64,000 nt of DNA from Rhabditoides inermis (GCA_963966185.1 CAWZYM010000272.1:1280501-1344500); one strand, 5' to 3'; shown: positions 12,001-25,735, counted from the stretch's first letter. Numbers and translations: made by a program. The notes: generated by a model not told the origin, from the letters alone.

Positions 12001-12720
12001 TAGTTTACAGGTGATGTAAACAAGTAAACAACTTTGTAAACAACCTGAAAATGTGTTTTAAAGATGTCAAATATTTAGTAACATTATTGGTGAGTTTAAA
12101 AATGTTGTTTACAGATGTTGTAAACAAGTAAACAAATATGTAAACAACCTGAAAACGTGTTTGAAAGGTGTATGACGTGTAGTAGACTTGGAGGCGAGTT
12201 CAAAAATGTTGTTTACATAAAGTGTAAACAAGTAAACAAATTTGTAAACAACGTTTAATTGTCTTCATTTTTGGTATTTTGTAATTAAACCTCATTTACA
12301 TATCCCTAATAAGGTCATGTTCATTTCTCGGCTTCTATTATAGCTACAATCTTGATACTTGGTAAAAATACAAAGTACTTGAGAACAAACTGTTTGGTAT
12401 ACAACTTATTTAAATAAACCTCATTTGCATACTCCAAATAGTTTACAGGTGATGTAAACAAGTAAACAACTTTGTAAACAACCTGAAAATGTGTTTTAAA
12501 GATGTCAAATATTTAGTAACATTATTGGTGAGTTTAAAAATGTTGTTTACAGATGTTGTAAACAAGTAAACAAATATGTAAACAACCTGAAAACGTGTTT
12601 GAAAGGTGTATGACGTGTAGTAGACTTGGAGGCGAGTTCAAAAATGTTGTTTACATAAAGTGTAAACAAGTAAACAAATTTGTAAACAACGTTTAATTGT
12701 CTTCATTTTTGGTATTTTGT
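11845..12720 (+). repeat. About 436-bp tandem duplication rich in AAGTAAACAA
   Basis: The block beginning AATTAAACCTCATTTACATA at about 11845 recurs at about 12282 with the same downstream run of GTAAACAAGTAAACAA motifs. It bridges the 129-bp satellite and the next GC hairpin. Confidence 0.85.
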
Positions 12721-12820
12721 ATTGTAATGGACTTATTAGATGGATTAGAGGGTTGTGCACAGATTTTAGTTATGAAATCATATTTGAGTGATGATTTCAG
12801 TTTTGATGTTTGATTGTTGA

Positions 12821-12873
12821 GGCCGCCGAAGGCGGCCCTAGCCCGAGCGGCGCGCCAGCGCCGCTCGGGCTAG
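12821..12873 (+). repeat. GC hairpin ending CTAG
   Basis: GCCGCCGAAGGCGGC followed by a second inverted repeat (AGCCCGAGCGGCGC / GCGCCGCTCGGGCT) and CTAG. The next base pair TC opens the following unit. It fits a Helitron 3' terminus; the same hairpin recurs at 19671-19726. Confidence 0.7.
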
Positions 12874-13544
12874 TCGCCTCTCTCCCCCTAAAATTTCCTA
12901 TGGTTAAGGTATGTCAGCTGAGGTACAGCTCTTACGGAACGAGACTCAGAGATGCCCTTTTAGAGTTAAGGTTCTATGGTCCCTGGGATGTCAGCATAAT
13001 TCAGACATCTCATTTGCATAATTCCTTATATGGGTTCTACGAGAGGGACTTTGGACTTTGACTCGAAAATAGACTTTTCACTATAACTCAATAACGAATT
13101 GAGGTAGACAGTTCATATTCACACCATACAACAACCTAACTAAGACAAAACTTTTAGTAAAGATATTATGTAAACAAGTAAACAAGTAAACAAATTATGT
13201 AAACAATCTCGGAAACCTTAATAACTTTGTTAGTTTGCAATGTAGACACTTCATACTCATACCATAACACAAGTACACAAGTACATTTATGATAGTAAAC
13301 AACTCATGTCAACAAGTAAACAAAGAAGTAAACAACACAATTTTTCATTTAAGAGGTATCTAACGTGTACTAGACCATGTACTGAGTTCAAATTTGTTGT
13401 TTACATGAAATGTAAACAAGTAAACAAATTGTAAACAACTCCAAATCTCATTTAAAAGGTACCTAACGTGTACTAGACCAAGTACTGAGTTCAGAATTGT
13501 TGTTTGAAATTATGTTATGAGTATATATTTAGAGGTTTTAGAGC

Positions 13545-13643
13545 GGAAAGGCGAGCGCGCCGAAGGCGCGCGAGCCTTGGAGCAAACGCGGCGCGAAGCG
13601 CCGCCACTAGCGGCCGGAGGCGAGCGAAGCGAGCCTCCGGCCG
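13545..13643 (+). repeat. GC hairpin block without terminal CTAG
   Basis: Three nested inverted repeats (GCGCGCCGAAGGCGCGC, GGCGCGAAGCGCC, GGAGGCGAGCGAAGCGAGCC). The unit end here lacks CTAG, while the inverted counterpart at 55725-55830 has it, so the bases were probably lost. Confidence 0.75.
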
Positions 13644-15074
13644 TCGCCCCGGCTGGGGCTATATAAAATTTGCTATGGTCCTTGTTTGTCTGTTGGTCAC
13701 ACCATATAGCTCAGTGACTATTACACCTACACAGCTCATACTCTAAACTTAACATTCTTATGTTGACCGCATGCAATCGTTTCATTTTCACACACACACC
13801 TCTACTTACCGTATGACTTTACTAACAACTTGACATAGCCTGAAAAACTTTTCAACCATATGCTCAGTCCATGTTTCAAGATGTGAGTTTCATACTGTAA
13901 ACTTAGACTCAGCACGCTATATTGACTTGACACACGTCACTAGGACTGATTCCGATAGCTCCTTATATGGGTTTATATAGAATTTCCAAAATTTCAGAAG
14001 GACATAACTCAAGACTGAAGAAACATTTCACACTCAAACTACAAACTTAAAATCAACTAATCACTCGACACAATCTACACAAACACGTTTGCTTAACCTC
14101 ATTACTAAAAATAAAAATCATATTTCATGATTCACTAGATCAACTACAATCCCTTACTATATAAGAGTTGAGACCTGGATTTTACACAGTAATTCATAAC
14201 TCAAAAACTAATATTTACTGACGAAGATTCAGATTTTTCGCTTCATTGTGGAAGGATTTCACTTTTTCAAAAAACCTTGATTTTCAACCAAATGTGGCTC
14301 ATTTTTGCAGTTGAGCATATTGACCGCTGACAGGATCAATCAGGCAAGATGCAAAACGTAAAATACAGTACAACTATGTTTCAACTTCTTAGAGAAAATA
14401 TTTTCAATTCTCTCATCCCTTTCACCAATGACACTTCAGGTCCTGAGTACCTGCCAGGTACCGTCTCACCTGTCGCCTCTCACCTGTCACCTGAGATAAA
14501 TTAGCATGAACTTCGAATTTCACTTTACGACTCCGTAACTTTCGTCCAGATGAGAGTTGACACCTGCATTTTCTTATTTAATTATTACTACCGTAATACC
14601 TTCATTCATGAATTATTTCACATTTTTAAAAAACGTTTCAATTTTTTTTTACAGTTTTTGTCTGTTTGAAACTGAGAATTGTACTAAAATTTATATCTCG
14701 GTTGGTTTTCAACGTCCATACTTGGTACAAGTAACAAGAAAAGCAAGTTCAACTTTTTTCGTAAACAACAACAGTAAACAACTCCAAATCTTGTGATTTT
14801 GATGTCTAATCGATACTAAATCAATCGGACATTTACAAAGTAGTGTTTACCAGTTAGGTAAACAAATAAACGAAGTAGTAAACAACTCCAATACTTGAAA
14901 TTCCGATGTCTGATGTGTACTAGACCCATAGGAGAGTTCAGATTTGATTTTTTGAGGAGTTGACGCGGAGAGGCGAGCGCGCCGAAGGCGCGCGAGCCTC
15001 GGAACGCAGTGCGGCGGCGAAGCCGCCGCCACTAGCGGGCCGGAGGCGAGCGAAGCGAGCCTCCGGCCCGCTAG
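13644..15074 (+). repeat. Array unit of 1431 bp with hairpin and CTAG
   Basis: Runs from TCGCCCCGGC and TATATAAAATTTGCTATGG to a GC hairpin block (about 14973-15070) and CTAG at 15071-15074. The AT-rich interior has no coding signal. Its diverged inverted counterpart is 53818-55724. Confidence 0.75.
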
Positions 15075-17478
15075 TCCACCGCCTCCCCCTATAAAATTTG
15101 CTATGGTGTCTGCGTGTTTGTCGTTCCTCATTTGCACAGAGCTTCCCGCTACAGCTACTGGAATGTGGTTTCAGACTCAAGCTCAGTTGGTACCTGAGAT
15201 GCAGGATTCTATCTGACAGCTCATTTGCATAACTCCTTATAGGGGTTTACTAAGAATTCGCCATTTGAACATAGAATCTGACCGATGATTATTCTATGTA
15301 AAGTATGCTTCGTTTTTGAGTTACTGAGTTCTCCTTTTAGAGTTAGGCTACGGTAGAGATCGTGATTTAAATTTTAGTATTTCACCTCAATTGCATACCT
15401 CCAAATACAGTTAATTTGTATCTCTGTCAGTTTTGATGCTACAAGTAAACGAAAAAGTAAACAAGTTCAAAACTTATTCTAAATGTGTCTAAGATGCACT
15501 AGAAGATGAGTTGGTTCGTTGGTTCCTAGATTAGATTCTCGTGCAGCAAAAGATCAAATTCAGTCCCTTCATTAGAACCAAGTCGATTCCTTCGTGGCCG
15601 ATTCCTTGGTCTGCAGGGTTTTATGCACTTTTGAACGATCGCCACGTCTTCAGATTCAGTCGTGGTAGATTCTGATCCACCGCCTCCCCCTATAAAATTT
15701 GCTATGGTGTCTGCGTGTTTGTCGTTCCTCATTTGCACAGAGCTTCCCGCTACAGCTACTGGAATGTGGTTTCAGACTCAAGCTCAGTTGGTACCTGAGA
15801 TGCAGGATTCTATCTGACAGCTCATTTGCATAACTCCTTATAGGGGTTTACTAAGAATTCGCCATTTGAACATAGAATCTGACCGATGATTATTCTATGT
15901 AAAGTATGCTTCGTTTTTGAGTTACTGAGTTCTCCTTTTAGAGTTAGGCTACGGTAGAGATCGTGATTTAAATTTTAGTATTTCACCTCAATTGCATACC
16001 TCCAAATACAGTTAATTTGTATCTCTGTCAGTTTTGATGCTACAAGTAAACGAAAAAGTAAACAAGTTCAAAACTTATTCTAAATGTGTCTAAGATGCAC
16101 TAGAAGATGAGTTGGTTCGTTGGTTCCTAGATTAGATTCTCGTGCAGCAAAAGATCAAATTCAGTCCCTTCATTAGAACCAAGTCGATTCCTTCGTGGCC
16201 GATTCCTTGGTCTGCAGGGTTTTATGCACTTTTGAACGATCGCCACGTCTTCAGATTCAGTCGTGGTAGATTCTGATCCACCGCCTCCCCCTATAAAATT
16301 TGCTATGGTGTCTGCGTGTTTGTCGTTCCTCATTTGCACAGAGCTTCCCGCTACAGCTACTGGAATGTGGTTTCAGACTCAAGCTCAGTTGGTACCTGAG
16401 ATGCAGGATTCTATCTGACAGCTCATTTGCATAACTCCTTATAGGGGTTTACTAAGAATTCGCCATTTGAACATAGAATCTGACCGATGATTATTCTATG
16501 TAAAGTATGCTTCGTTTTTGAGTTACTGAGTTCTCCTTTTAGAGTTAGGCTACGGTAGAGATCGTGATTTAAATTTTAGTATTTCACCTCAATTGCATAC
16601 CTCCAAATACAGTTAATTTGTATCTCTGTCAGTTTTGATGCTACAAGTAAACGAAAAAGTAAACAAGTTCAAAACTTATTCTAAATGTGTCTAAGATGCA
16701 CTAGAAGATGAGTTGGTTCGTTGGTTCCTAGATTAGATTCTCGTGCAGCAAAAGATCAAATTCAGTCCCTTCATTAGAACCAAGTCGATTCCTTCGTGGC
16801 CGATTCCTTGGTCTGCAGGGTTTTATGCACTTTTGAACGATCGCCACGTCTTCAGATTCAGTCGTGGTAGATTCTGATCCACCGCCTCCCCCTATAAAAT
16901 TTGCTATGGTGTCTGCGTGTTTGTCGTTCCTCATTTGCACAGAGCTTCCCGCTACAGCTACTGGAATGTGGTTTCAGACTCAAGCTCAGTTGGTACCTGA
17001 GATGCAGGATTCTATCTGACAGCTCATTTGCATAACTCCTTATAGGGGTTTACTAAGAATTCGCCATTTGAACATAGAATCTGACCGATGATTATTCTAT
17101 GTAAAGTATGCTTCGTTTTTGAGTTACTGAGTTCTCCTTTTAGAGTTAGGCTACGGTAGAGATCGTGATTTAAATTTTAGTATTTCACCTCAATTGCATA
17201 CCTCCAAATACAGTTAATTTGTATCTCTGTCAGTTTTGATGCTACAAGTAAACGAAAAAGTAAACAAGTTCAAAACTTATTCTAAATGTGTCTAAGATGC
17301 ACTAGAAGATGAGTTGGTTCGTTGGTTCCTAGATTAGATTCTCGTGCAGCAAAAGATCAAATTCAGTCCCTTCATTAGAACCAAGTCGATTCCTTCGTGG
17401 CCGATTCCTTGGTCTGCAGGGTTTTATGCACTTTTGAACGATCGCCACGTCTTCAGATTCAGTCGTGGTAGATTCTGA
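15075..17478 (+). repeat. Four tandem 601-bp units
   Basis: Unit starts are at 15075, 15676, 16277 and 16878, exactly 601 bp apart, with no difference noticed by eye. Each begins TCCACCGCC and ends ...TAGATTCTGA, so each junction reads CTGA then TC, fitting CTRR followed by TC. No hairpin is present inside the repeated unit. The repeated 70-residue frame on the minus strand has no family features and is not called. Confidence 0.95.
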
Positions 17479-18777
17479 TCGCCACTCTCCCCCCTAAAAT
17501 GTCAGATGGCGTTTGTTTGTCTGTTGTCCGCTCCACTGCAGAGTTTCTGAGTAGAGATCTCAAGCTGACCTTCTAGACTTAAGCTAAGGTGGTCCATGAG
17601 ACGGCACACCTAACTTTACATCTCATTTGCATATTTCCCTATATGGGTTCACATAGAGGGTCGAATTTTTGACGCTCTCTAAAACTGTACTCAGCCTATG
17701 TACAGGTACCATACTTGGCACTTATAGTTAACTGGTACAAGTCATTATAACACAGGTAAATGAGCTCTTTTGCATAACTCCTTATATGGGTTCACTAACA
17801 ACTCTGGACTTAGAATCTGAAACTTGTGACATTTCTATATGAACTCTGTCAGTTTTTGACATAGAGACTTGATATTTGGCACAAGTAACAAGTAAACAAG
17901 TTTAAAAAATTTGGTAAACAACAACAGTAAACAAGTAAACAAATAAGTAAACAACTCCAAATCTCATTTCAAAGGTATATAACGTGTACTAGACCAAGTA
18001 CTGTTCATATTTGTTGTTTACAAGTGAAGTAAACAAGTAAACAATTTTGTAAACAACTCAGAAATGTGTTTTTTATGTCTCTAACATATAGTACACAAAG
18101 TACAGACTTTGATTTTGTTGTTTATTTGGCATGTAAACATGTAAACAAATAAGTAAACAACTCCAAATCTCATTTCAAAGGTATATAACGTGTACTAGAC
18201 CAAGTACTGAGTTCATATTTGTTGTTTACAAGTGAAGTAAACAAGTAAACAACTTTGTAAACAACTCAGAAATGTGTTTTTTATGTCTCTAACATATAGT
18301 ACACAAAGTACAGACTTTGATTTTGTTGTTTATTTGGCATGTAAACATGTAAACAAATAAGTAAACAACTCCAAATCTCATTTCAAAGGTATATAACGTG
18401 TACTAGACCAAGTACTGAGTTCATATTTGTTGTTTACAAGTGAAGTAAACAAGTTTGTAAACAACTCAGAAATGTGTTTTTAAAGTCTCTAACATGAAGT
18501 ACACAAAGTACAGAGTTTTATTTTGTTGTTTGTTTCTGATGTAAACAAGTAAACAAAAAAGTAAACAAGTACAAATCTCTTTTATTAGGTATCTAACGTG
18601 TACTAGACCGAATACTGAGTTCGAAGTTGTTGTTAAAAGTTATTTTATGAGTATATAGTCAGAGATTATACAGCGGAAAGGCGAGCGCGCCGAAGGCGCG
18701 CGAGCCTTGGAGCGAACGCGGCGCGAAGCGCCGCCACTAGCGGCCGGAGGCGAGCGAAGCGAGCCTCCGGCCGCTAG
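17479..18777 (+). repeat. Array unit of 1299 bp with internal AAGTAAACAA repeats
   Basis: Starts TCGCCACTCTCCCCCC and ends in a GC hairpin block (18680-18773) and CTAG 18774-18777. About 17880-18560 is an imperfect tandem repeat of roughly 175 bp (AACGTGTACTAGACCAAGTA and GTAAACAAGTAAACAA recurring). Confidence 0.75.
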
Positions 18778-19726
18778 TCACCCGCCCACCCCCTATAAAT
18801 TATGCTATGGTGTCTGTCTGTGTGTCGTTCCGCGGTTGTATCTCAATTTGTAGTGATCGATAGGGGTTGAGGTATGGAACTTAGACCTGAGGTGGTGACC
18901 GCTCTGCATCGTTTACCTGGGATCGATATCTGACGTTTCCTTATATGGGTTGACCGAAACTCTGATGGACATAGACGAAATTTTAAGCACTTTTTATGTA
19001 AACTATGCTTCGTTTTCGAGCTACTGAGATGCCCTTTCGGGGTTAAGGTACTGTAGGGTCGAGAATTAAAGTTTTGATTTTTGACCTCATTTGCATATTT
19101 CCAAATATGGTAATGTTGTATTTCGGTCAGTTTTGATGCCAAAGAGTCCAAACTTGGTATGTGACCTGGAGGCAAGTCAGCGATGTTGTTGTTTACATGT
19201 TTGTCAACAAGTAAACAAGTTTGTAAACAAATTCAAAGTTTGTTATGAAGGTATCTAAGATGATGTAGACTTGGAGGCGAGTTCAAAAATGATGTTTACA
19301 GGTGATGTAAACAAGTAAACAACTTTGTAAACAACCTGAAAATGTGTTTTAAAGATGTCAAATGTTTAGTAACATTATTGGTGAGTTTAAAAATGTTGTT
19401 TACAGATGTTGTAAACAAGTAAACAAATATGTAAACAAACTGAAAACGTGTTTGAAAGGTGTATAACGTGTAGTAGACTTGGAGGCGAGTTCAAAAATGT
19501 TGTTTACATAATGTGTAAACAAGTAAACAAAATTGTAAACAACGTCAAACTGTCTTCAGTTTTGGTATTTAGTATTGTAATGTAATTCTTAGTTGCATTA
19601 GAGGTTTGTGGACATACTTTAGTTATGAAATTAGATTTGAGTGATGATTTCGATTTTGATGTTTGAGTGTTGAGGCCGCCGAAGGCGGCCCTAGCCCGAG
19701 CGGCGCGCCAGCGCCGCTCGGGCTAG
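18778..19726 (+). repeat. Array unit of 949 bp, complete TC to CTAG
   Basis: Begins TCACCCGCCCACCCCCTATA, has GTCTGTCTG close to the start, several GTAAACAAGTAAAC runs, then a hairpin at 19671-19722 and CTAG at 19723-19726. It is the cleanest single example of the proposed element. Confidence 0.75.
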
Positions 19727-20630
19727 TCCCCCATTGCCTGTAAGTGTAAAATGCTCTATGGTTTCCGTCCGTCCGTCCGTACGTCCATCGCTCTACCGCG
19801 CCAGCCACTACTCCTATCTAGCCAAACGTGACATCGATCCAATGGTCTCGGTTCCTAGATGCAGGATTCCAATATTCAGCTCTTTATCTCTCATATCCGC
19901 GGAGCTATGAGCTCGAGAAACTCCGACGAAATAGCGCGTAATCAGAGAGAATCAGACAGAAAAGCAGCGAAATAGTGTGTAAGGTGACGAGACGGTTAGG
20001 TGGTTGAGCGGTTGCGTCGAGTAGACCTTACAAGAACGAGTACTGCGAATCGCAGACTTCAGCTATCGAGAAACGGTTTTTACGTCACTCCTCTACACTC
20101 CCTCACCTACAAATCTGCCCGTAATCTTTTTATAACTCCTCCTGGTTTTCTTTTACGAAGTGATTTAATCGAGGCGAGGCGACGCCAAACAGTTGTCGCG
20201 GGCTGTTCAAGAAAACTAGGCAATCGTGTAAGGTCTCCCTTCACTACAACATGCAAATAGGTGGCCACTACACTTCTACCAAAATTTGCATCTTTTTGTG
20301 ACCTCTGACGCTCGCTATCAATTAAATTCCTCTAATCGACGTCGTTTTATTGCCCCGCGACGAGAGAGTGTGGCGAGGTGAGAGTGCGCCAGCTGCCAGT
20401 CTGTCTGCTGTTAGAGAAAGAAACAGTAAATTGTGCAAATGAGCCAGAACAGCACCATGCACTACGAAACAGCTCACCACACTCCAACAAACTGCGCGAT
20501 TACCATATTCTGAGTAAATACAATAAAACATTACTATATGCACTCACGTCCATCTATATTCAATCAGGGAAGTGAGGCGAGGCGAAATAAAATGTAAACT
20601 CTTTTTCTCATCTCTCTCCTTTTCTCATTC

Positions 20631-20631
<1 letters not shown>

Positions 20632-20670
<39 letters not shown>

Positions 20671-20734
20671 TTCGTCTCTCTCCCTCTCTTTCTCTCCCTC
20701 TCTCACTCTCTTCCTCTCTTCCTCTCTCGATCAC

Positions 20735-20783
<49 letters not shown>
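20632..20783. repeat. CT microsatellite
   Basis: (CT)n with scattered TTTC and CACT interruptions. Confidence 0.95.
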
Positions 20784-20786
<3 letters not shown>

Positions 20787-20864
20787 ATTTTATAATATTA
20801 GACCAGTGACAACTATAAATTAAACTTGGATCTATAATAAATAATAATTGTCAACCAGCTACTG

Positions 20865-23800
20865 ATAGGGAGTGTGCCGGAGCGCCCTCTAAGGGCATAC
20901 GAGAGAGTAAAAGATCAGACAGTAGAAGAGAATGCATATCAGTATCAGTGATCTAAATATTATTGTAATTACTGATCTACTGATCGACTTTGACCGCGGA
21001 GGCGCGCGAAGCGTGCCGGAGCGCCCTCTGTGTGCATACGAAAGAGTAAAAGATCAGAGAGTAGGAGAGAAGGCATATCAGTATCAGTGATCAGTATATT
21101 ATTATAATTACTGATCTACTGATAGGCTTTGACCGCGGAGGCGCGCGAAGCGTACCGGAGCGCTTTCTATGTGCATACGAGAGAGTGAACGATCAGAGAG
21201 TTGGAGAAAATGCATATCAGTTACAGTGATCAAGATATTATTATAATTACTCATCTACTGATCGGCATTGACCGCGGAGGCGCGCGAAGCGTGCCGGAGC
21301 GCTTTCTATGTGCGTACGAGAGAGTAAAAGATCAGAGAGTAGGAGAGAAGGCATATCAGTATCAGTGATCAGTATATTATTATAATTACTGATCTACTGA
21401 TAGGCTTTGACCGCGGAGGCGCGCGAAGCGTACCGGAGCGCTTTCTATGTGCATACGAGAGAGTAAAAGATCAGAGAGTAGGAGAGAATGCATATCAGTA
21501 GCAGTGATCAATATATTATTATAATTACTGACATACTGATCGGCTTTGACCGCGGAGGCGCGCGAAGCGTGCCGGAGCGCCCTCTATGTGCATACGAGAG
21601 AGTGAACGATCAGAGAGTTGGAGAAAATGCATATCAGTTACAGTGATCAAGATATTATTATAATTACTCATCTACTGATCGGCATTGACCACGGAGGCGC
21701 GCGAAGCGTGCCGGAGCGCTTTCTATGTGCGTACGAGAGAGTAAAAGATCAGAGAGTAGGAGAGAAGGCATATCAGTATCAGTGATCAGTATATTATTAT
21801 AATTACTGATCTACTGATAGGCTTTGACCGCGGAGGCGCGCGAAGCGTACCGGAACGCTTTCTATGTGCATACGAGAGAGGGAACGATCAGAGAGTCGGA
21901 GAAAATGCATATCAGTAGCAGTGATCAGTATATTCTTATTTTTAATGATCTACTGATAGGATTTGACCGCGGAGGCGCGCGAAGCGTGCCGGAGCGCCCT
22001 CTATGTGCATACGAGAGAGTGAACGATCAGAGAGTCGGAGAAAATGCATATCAGTATCAGTGATCAATGTTTTATTATAATTACTGATATACTGATCGGC
22101 TTCGACCGCGGAGGCGCGCGAAGCGTGCCGGAGCGCCCTCTATGTGCTTACGAGAGAGTGAAAGATCAGAGAGTAGGAGAGAATGCATATCAGTAGCAGT
22201 GACATTATATTTTTTATAATTACTGATCCACTGATTCACTGATATACGTTGACCGCGGAGGCGCGCGGAGCGTGCCGGAGCGCTTTCTATGTGCATACGA
22301 GAGAGTGAAAGATCAGAGAGTCGGAGAAAATTCATATCAGTAGCAGTGATCAATGCATTCTTACTATTACTGATCTACTGATATATTTTGACCGCGGAGG
22401 CGCGCGGAGCGTGCCGGAGCGCTTTCTATGTGCATACGAGAGAGTGAAAGATCAGAGAGTCGGAGAAAATTCATATCAGTAGCAGTGATCAATGCATTCT
22501 TACTATTACTGATCTACTGATATATTTTGACCGCGGAGGCGCGCGAAGCGTGCCGGAGCGCTTTCTATGTGCATACGAGAGAAAGAAAGATCAGAGAGTC
22601 GGAGAAAATTCATATCAGTAGCAGTGATCAATGCATTCTTACTATTACTGATCTACTGATATATTTTGACCGCGGAGGCGCGCGAAGCGTGCCGGAGCGC
22701 TTTCTATGTGCATACGAGAAAGTGAACGATCAGAGAGTCGGAGAAAATTCATATCAGTAGCAGTGATCAATGCATTCTTACTATTACTGATCTACTGATA
22801 TATTTTGACCGCGGATGCGCGCGAAGCGTGCCGGAGCGCTTTCTATGTGCATACGAGAGAAAGAAAGATCAGAGAGTCGGAGAAAATTCATATCAGTAGC
22901 AGTGATCAATGCATTCTTACTATTACTGATCTACTGATATATTTTGACCGCGGAGGCGCGCGGAGCGTGCCGGAGCGCTTTCTATGTGCATACGAGAGAA
23001 AGAAAGATCAGAGAGTCGGAGAAAATTCATATCAGTAGCAGTGATCAATGCATTCTTACTATTACTGATCTACTGATATATTTTGACCGCGGAGGCGCGC
23101 GAAGCGTGCCGGAGCGCTTTCTATGTGCATACGAGAGAAAGAAAGATCAGAGAGTCGGAGAAAATTCATATCAGTAGCAGTGATCAATGCATTCTTACTA
23201 TTACTGATCAACTGATATATTTTGACCGCGGAGGCGCGCGGAGCGTGCCGGAGCGCTTTCTATGTGCATACGAGAGAAAGAAAGATCAGAGAGTCGGAGA
23301 AAATTCATATCAGTAGCAGTGATCAATGCATTCTTACTATTACTGATCTACTGATCGGCTTTGACCGCGGATGCGCGCGAAGCGTGCCGGAGCGCTTTCT
23401 ATGTGCATACAAGAGAAAGAAAGCTCAGAGAGTCGGAGAAAATTCATATCAGTAGCAGTGATCAATGCATTTTTACTATTACTGATCTACTGATATATTT
23501 TGACCGCGGATGCGCGCGAAGCGTGCCGGAGCGCTTTCTATGTGCGTACGAGAGAGTAAAAGATCAGAGAGTAGGAGAGAAGGCATATCAGTATCAGTGA
23601 TCAGTATAATATTATAATTACTGATCTACTGATTGGCTTTGACCGCGGATGCGCGCGAAGCGTGCCGGAGCGCTTTCTATGTGCGTACGAAAGAGTAAAA
23701 GCTCAGAGAGTGGGAGAGAAGGCATATCAGTATCAGTGATCAGTATATTATTATAATTACTGATTCACTGATCGGCTTTGACCGCGGAGGCGCGCGAAGC

Positions 23801-23960
23801 GTGCCGGAGCGCCCTCCATGTGCATACGAGAGAGTAAAATATCAGAGAGTAGGAGAAAATGCAAATCAGTATCAGTGATCATTATTGTTATTTTTATTAC
23901 TGATCTACTGATATGCTCTGACAGCGGAGCGTGCCGGAGCGCCTTCTATGAGCATAGTAA
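20865..23960 (+). repeat. 139-bp tandem array, about 22 copies
   Basis: GACCGCGGAGGCGCGCGAAG occurs at 20992, 21131, 21270, 21409, 21548, 21687 and so on to about 23920, with steady 139-bp spacing and one 147-bp step near 22104-22251. Each monomer has a GC core (GCGCGCGAAGCGTGCCGGAGCG) followed by CTTTCTATGTGCATACGAGA and an AT-rich part with ACTGATCTACTGAT. The core resembles the hairpin end at 26182-26215. Overlapping 77-residue frames arise from the repeat and are not genes. Confidence 0.93.
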
Positions 23961-25595
23961 ATACATCTGTAGAAAAACAGTCAACCAGATACTATCAACC
24001 AGATAGACTGTGACACTTTCTAATAATTTAAAATTACTGTAAATAAAAAAAGGAAATAAATAAAGATCAGTCATCTACTGGAAGACTGACAACAGCGCTT
24101 CTAGCACAGCTCCTAATAGCACTTCCAGAGCACATATCAAGTCAATCCATATAACTATCGATAGATAATTTTCTCCTCTATTTTATACCTATATTTCTAG
24201 CGCGCGAAGCGCGCTAGTTGAGACTAATATTTGCTATGGTGTGTGTCTGTCCGTCATTCTTTCCGGAGAGATAACTCTTTTCAAAGTCTACTCTAACTAC
24301 TCATTTTTTCTAGAAAGTTTCTTCAATACCTGAGAACGCAAAATTCCAAATATCTCGTCAATAGCGATCTTCTAATCATAGTTATCACCTAATCTCTTAA
24401 CTATGGAGAAAAATTTCAAAATACTTCAATCAGAACCAAATTTGGAGAGTAGGTGAATCGACCTAGAAAAAGTCGATAGCCGCGATACCAGCTGCCTGTG
24501 ACCTCATCTTCATGCCCAAATAGGCGAATGTACCCAAAATGCACCCAAAATTCATGATCTTCGATTTCTATAAAAATTGAATAGAAGAAAGATTACGTAT
24601 AATAGATTATAGAAACTGGTTTCCTTTTTTGAAAAGTCACCAATAATGGCGAATATGATCGACTTTTCGTACAGACGAGATAGAGGGTCCAATTTGTAAA
24701 CTTAAGCTTTTAGGGACAAAAAAGCCCTTCTGTCAAAGTTTCAGATCGATCGGACTTTGTCTTCATACAGTATTAGACATTTTCTGAGCGCGCGTTACTT
24801 GCTGGGGTCGCGCCCACCGGATTGCTCGCTACCAGCCGCCAGGTCAACCGATCGATATCGAATAGTTGGCTTTCGCAATCACTGACCCATATCCACTCAG
24901 TTGTGTCTTTTTGATAGGATTATGTCTAAATATAACAATAATGGATTGAGTCAGTTGAAAAAAAGACAAAATTTTAAGCTTCAACGAATAATTTCCACGA
25001 AACGACGAGTTTGAGGTTCTAAAAGGCAAGGAAAGTGTTTCATGACAAGTTCAGTCAATAGATTATGTTTTGTGAAGATCAATCCAATTTCAAACTCTAT
25101 CGAGGTACTGCAGATATGCGCACAACGAGTTAGGGCGCGCCAGCCGGCTTATTTTCTTTCAGCTGTGTCATCTCGAAGTCATTGTAGAGTCGTAGACGTG
25201 ATATAGAATCATGGACTGTTTTCTTTTTTGTTAGTTGAAACTACATAGGTTTTGAGTTCATTACTTGAACAAATTGAGCCTGAAATTCCGCTTATTGATG
25301 CAGTACAGGGACGAATGGAAGTGAGGTGAGGTGAGAATCGATTTCACCTTACATGTCATTTGGCAAGCACAGGCGGTCGAATTATATTTTTTAGAACGTG
25401 AAAGAGTAGACAGCAGGGAGAGTAAACAGCAGACAGAAGAGAGTAGTAGTAAAAAAGTTGTTTTCACATAACTGTCTCTCGAAAGTCGCAGTGACTGCTG
25501 CAGACGTGAGAGTAGAAGAGTAGATAAAAGGTGCCATAGTACTGTCTCTAGACAATTGTTGTCACCGATGCGGAGACGTGAGACAAGAAAAAGAC

Positions 25596-25602
25596 AGAGA
25601 GT

Positions 25603-25634
<32 letters not shown>

Positions 25635-25652
25635 AAGAGAGAAGGAAGAGAA

Positions 25653-25691
<39 letters not shown>

Positions 25692-25735
25692 CAGAAAGAG
25701 AAGGAGAGAGAAGGAGAGAGGAAGGAGAGGAGATA
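25596..25735. repeat. GA microsatellite
   Basis: (GA)n with AAAG and GGAAG interruptions inside the 24218-26215 unit. Confidence 0.95.

Larger units (their letters stand above)
19727..24217 (+). repeat. Array unit containing CT microsatellite and 139-bp array
   Basis: Opens with TCCCCCATTGCC and a (CCGT)n-like run just after CTATGG, carries a CT tract and the 139-bp tandem array, and ends in the short hairpin GCGCGCGAAGCGCGC plus CTAG at 24214-24217. No gene was found; 19730-20600 holds only short unsupported frames. Confidence 0.6.

Noticed and set aside
15526..16940. Three identical 70-residue minus-strand proteins
   Set aside because: They are the same chance frame in each 601-bp repeat, with no start context or domain.
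22527..23600. Family of 77-residue proteins repeated every 139 bp
   Set aside because: They come from the tandem array itself, overlap each other and continue across monomers in different frames.
20865..23960. CRISPR array
   Set aside because: The repeats are contiguous 139-bp monomers without unique spacers, in a eukaryotic genome.
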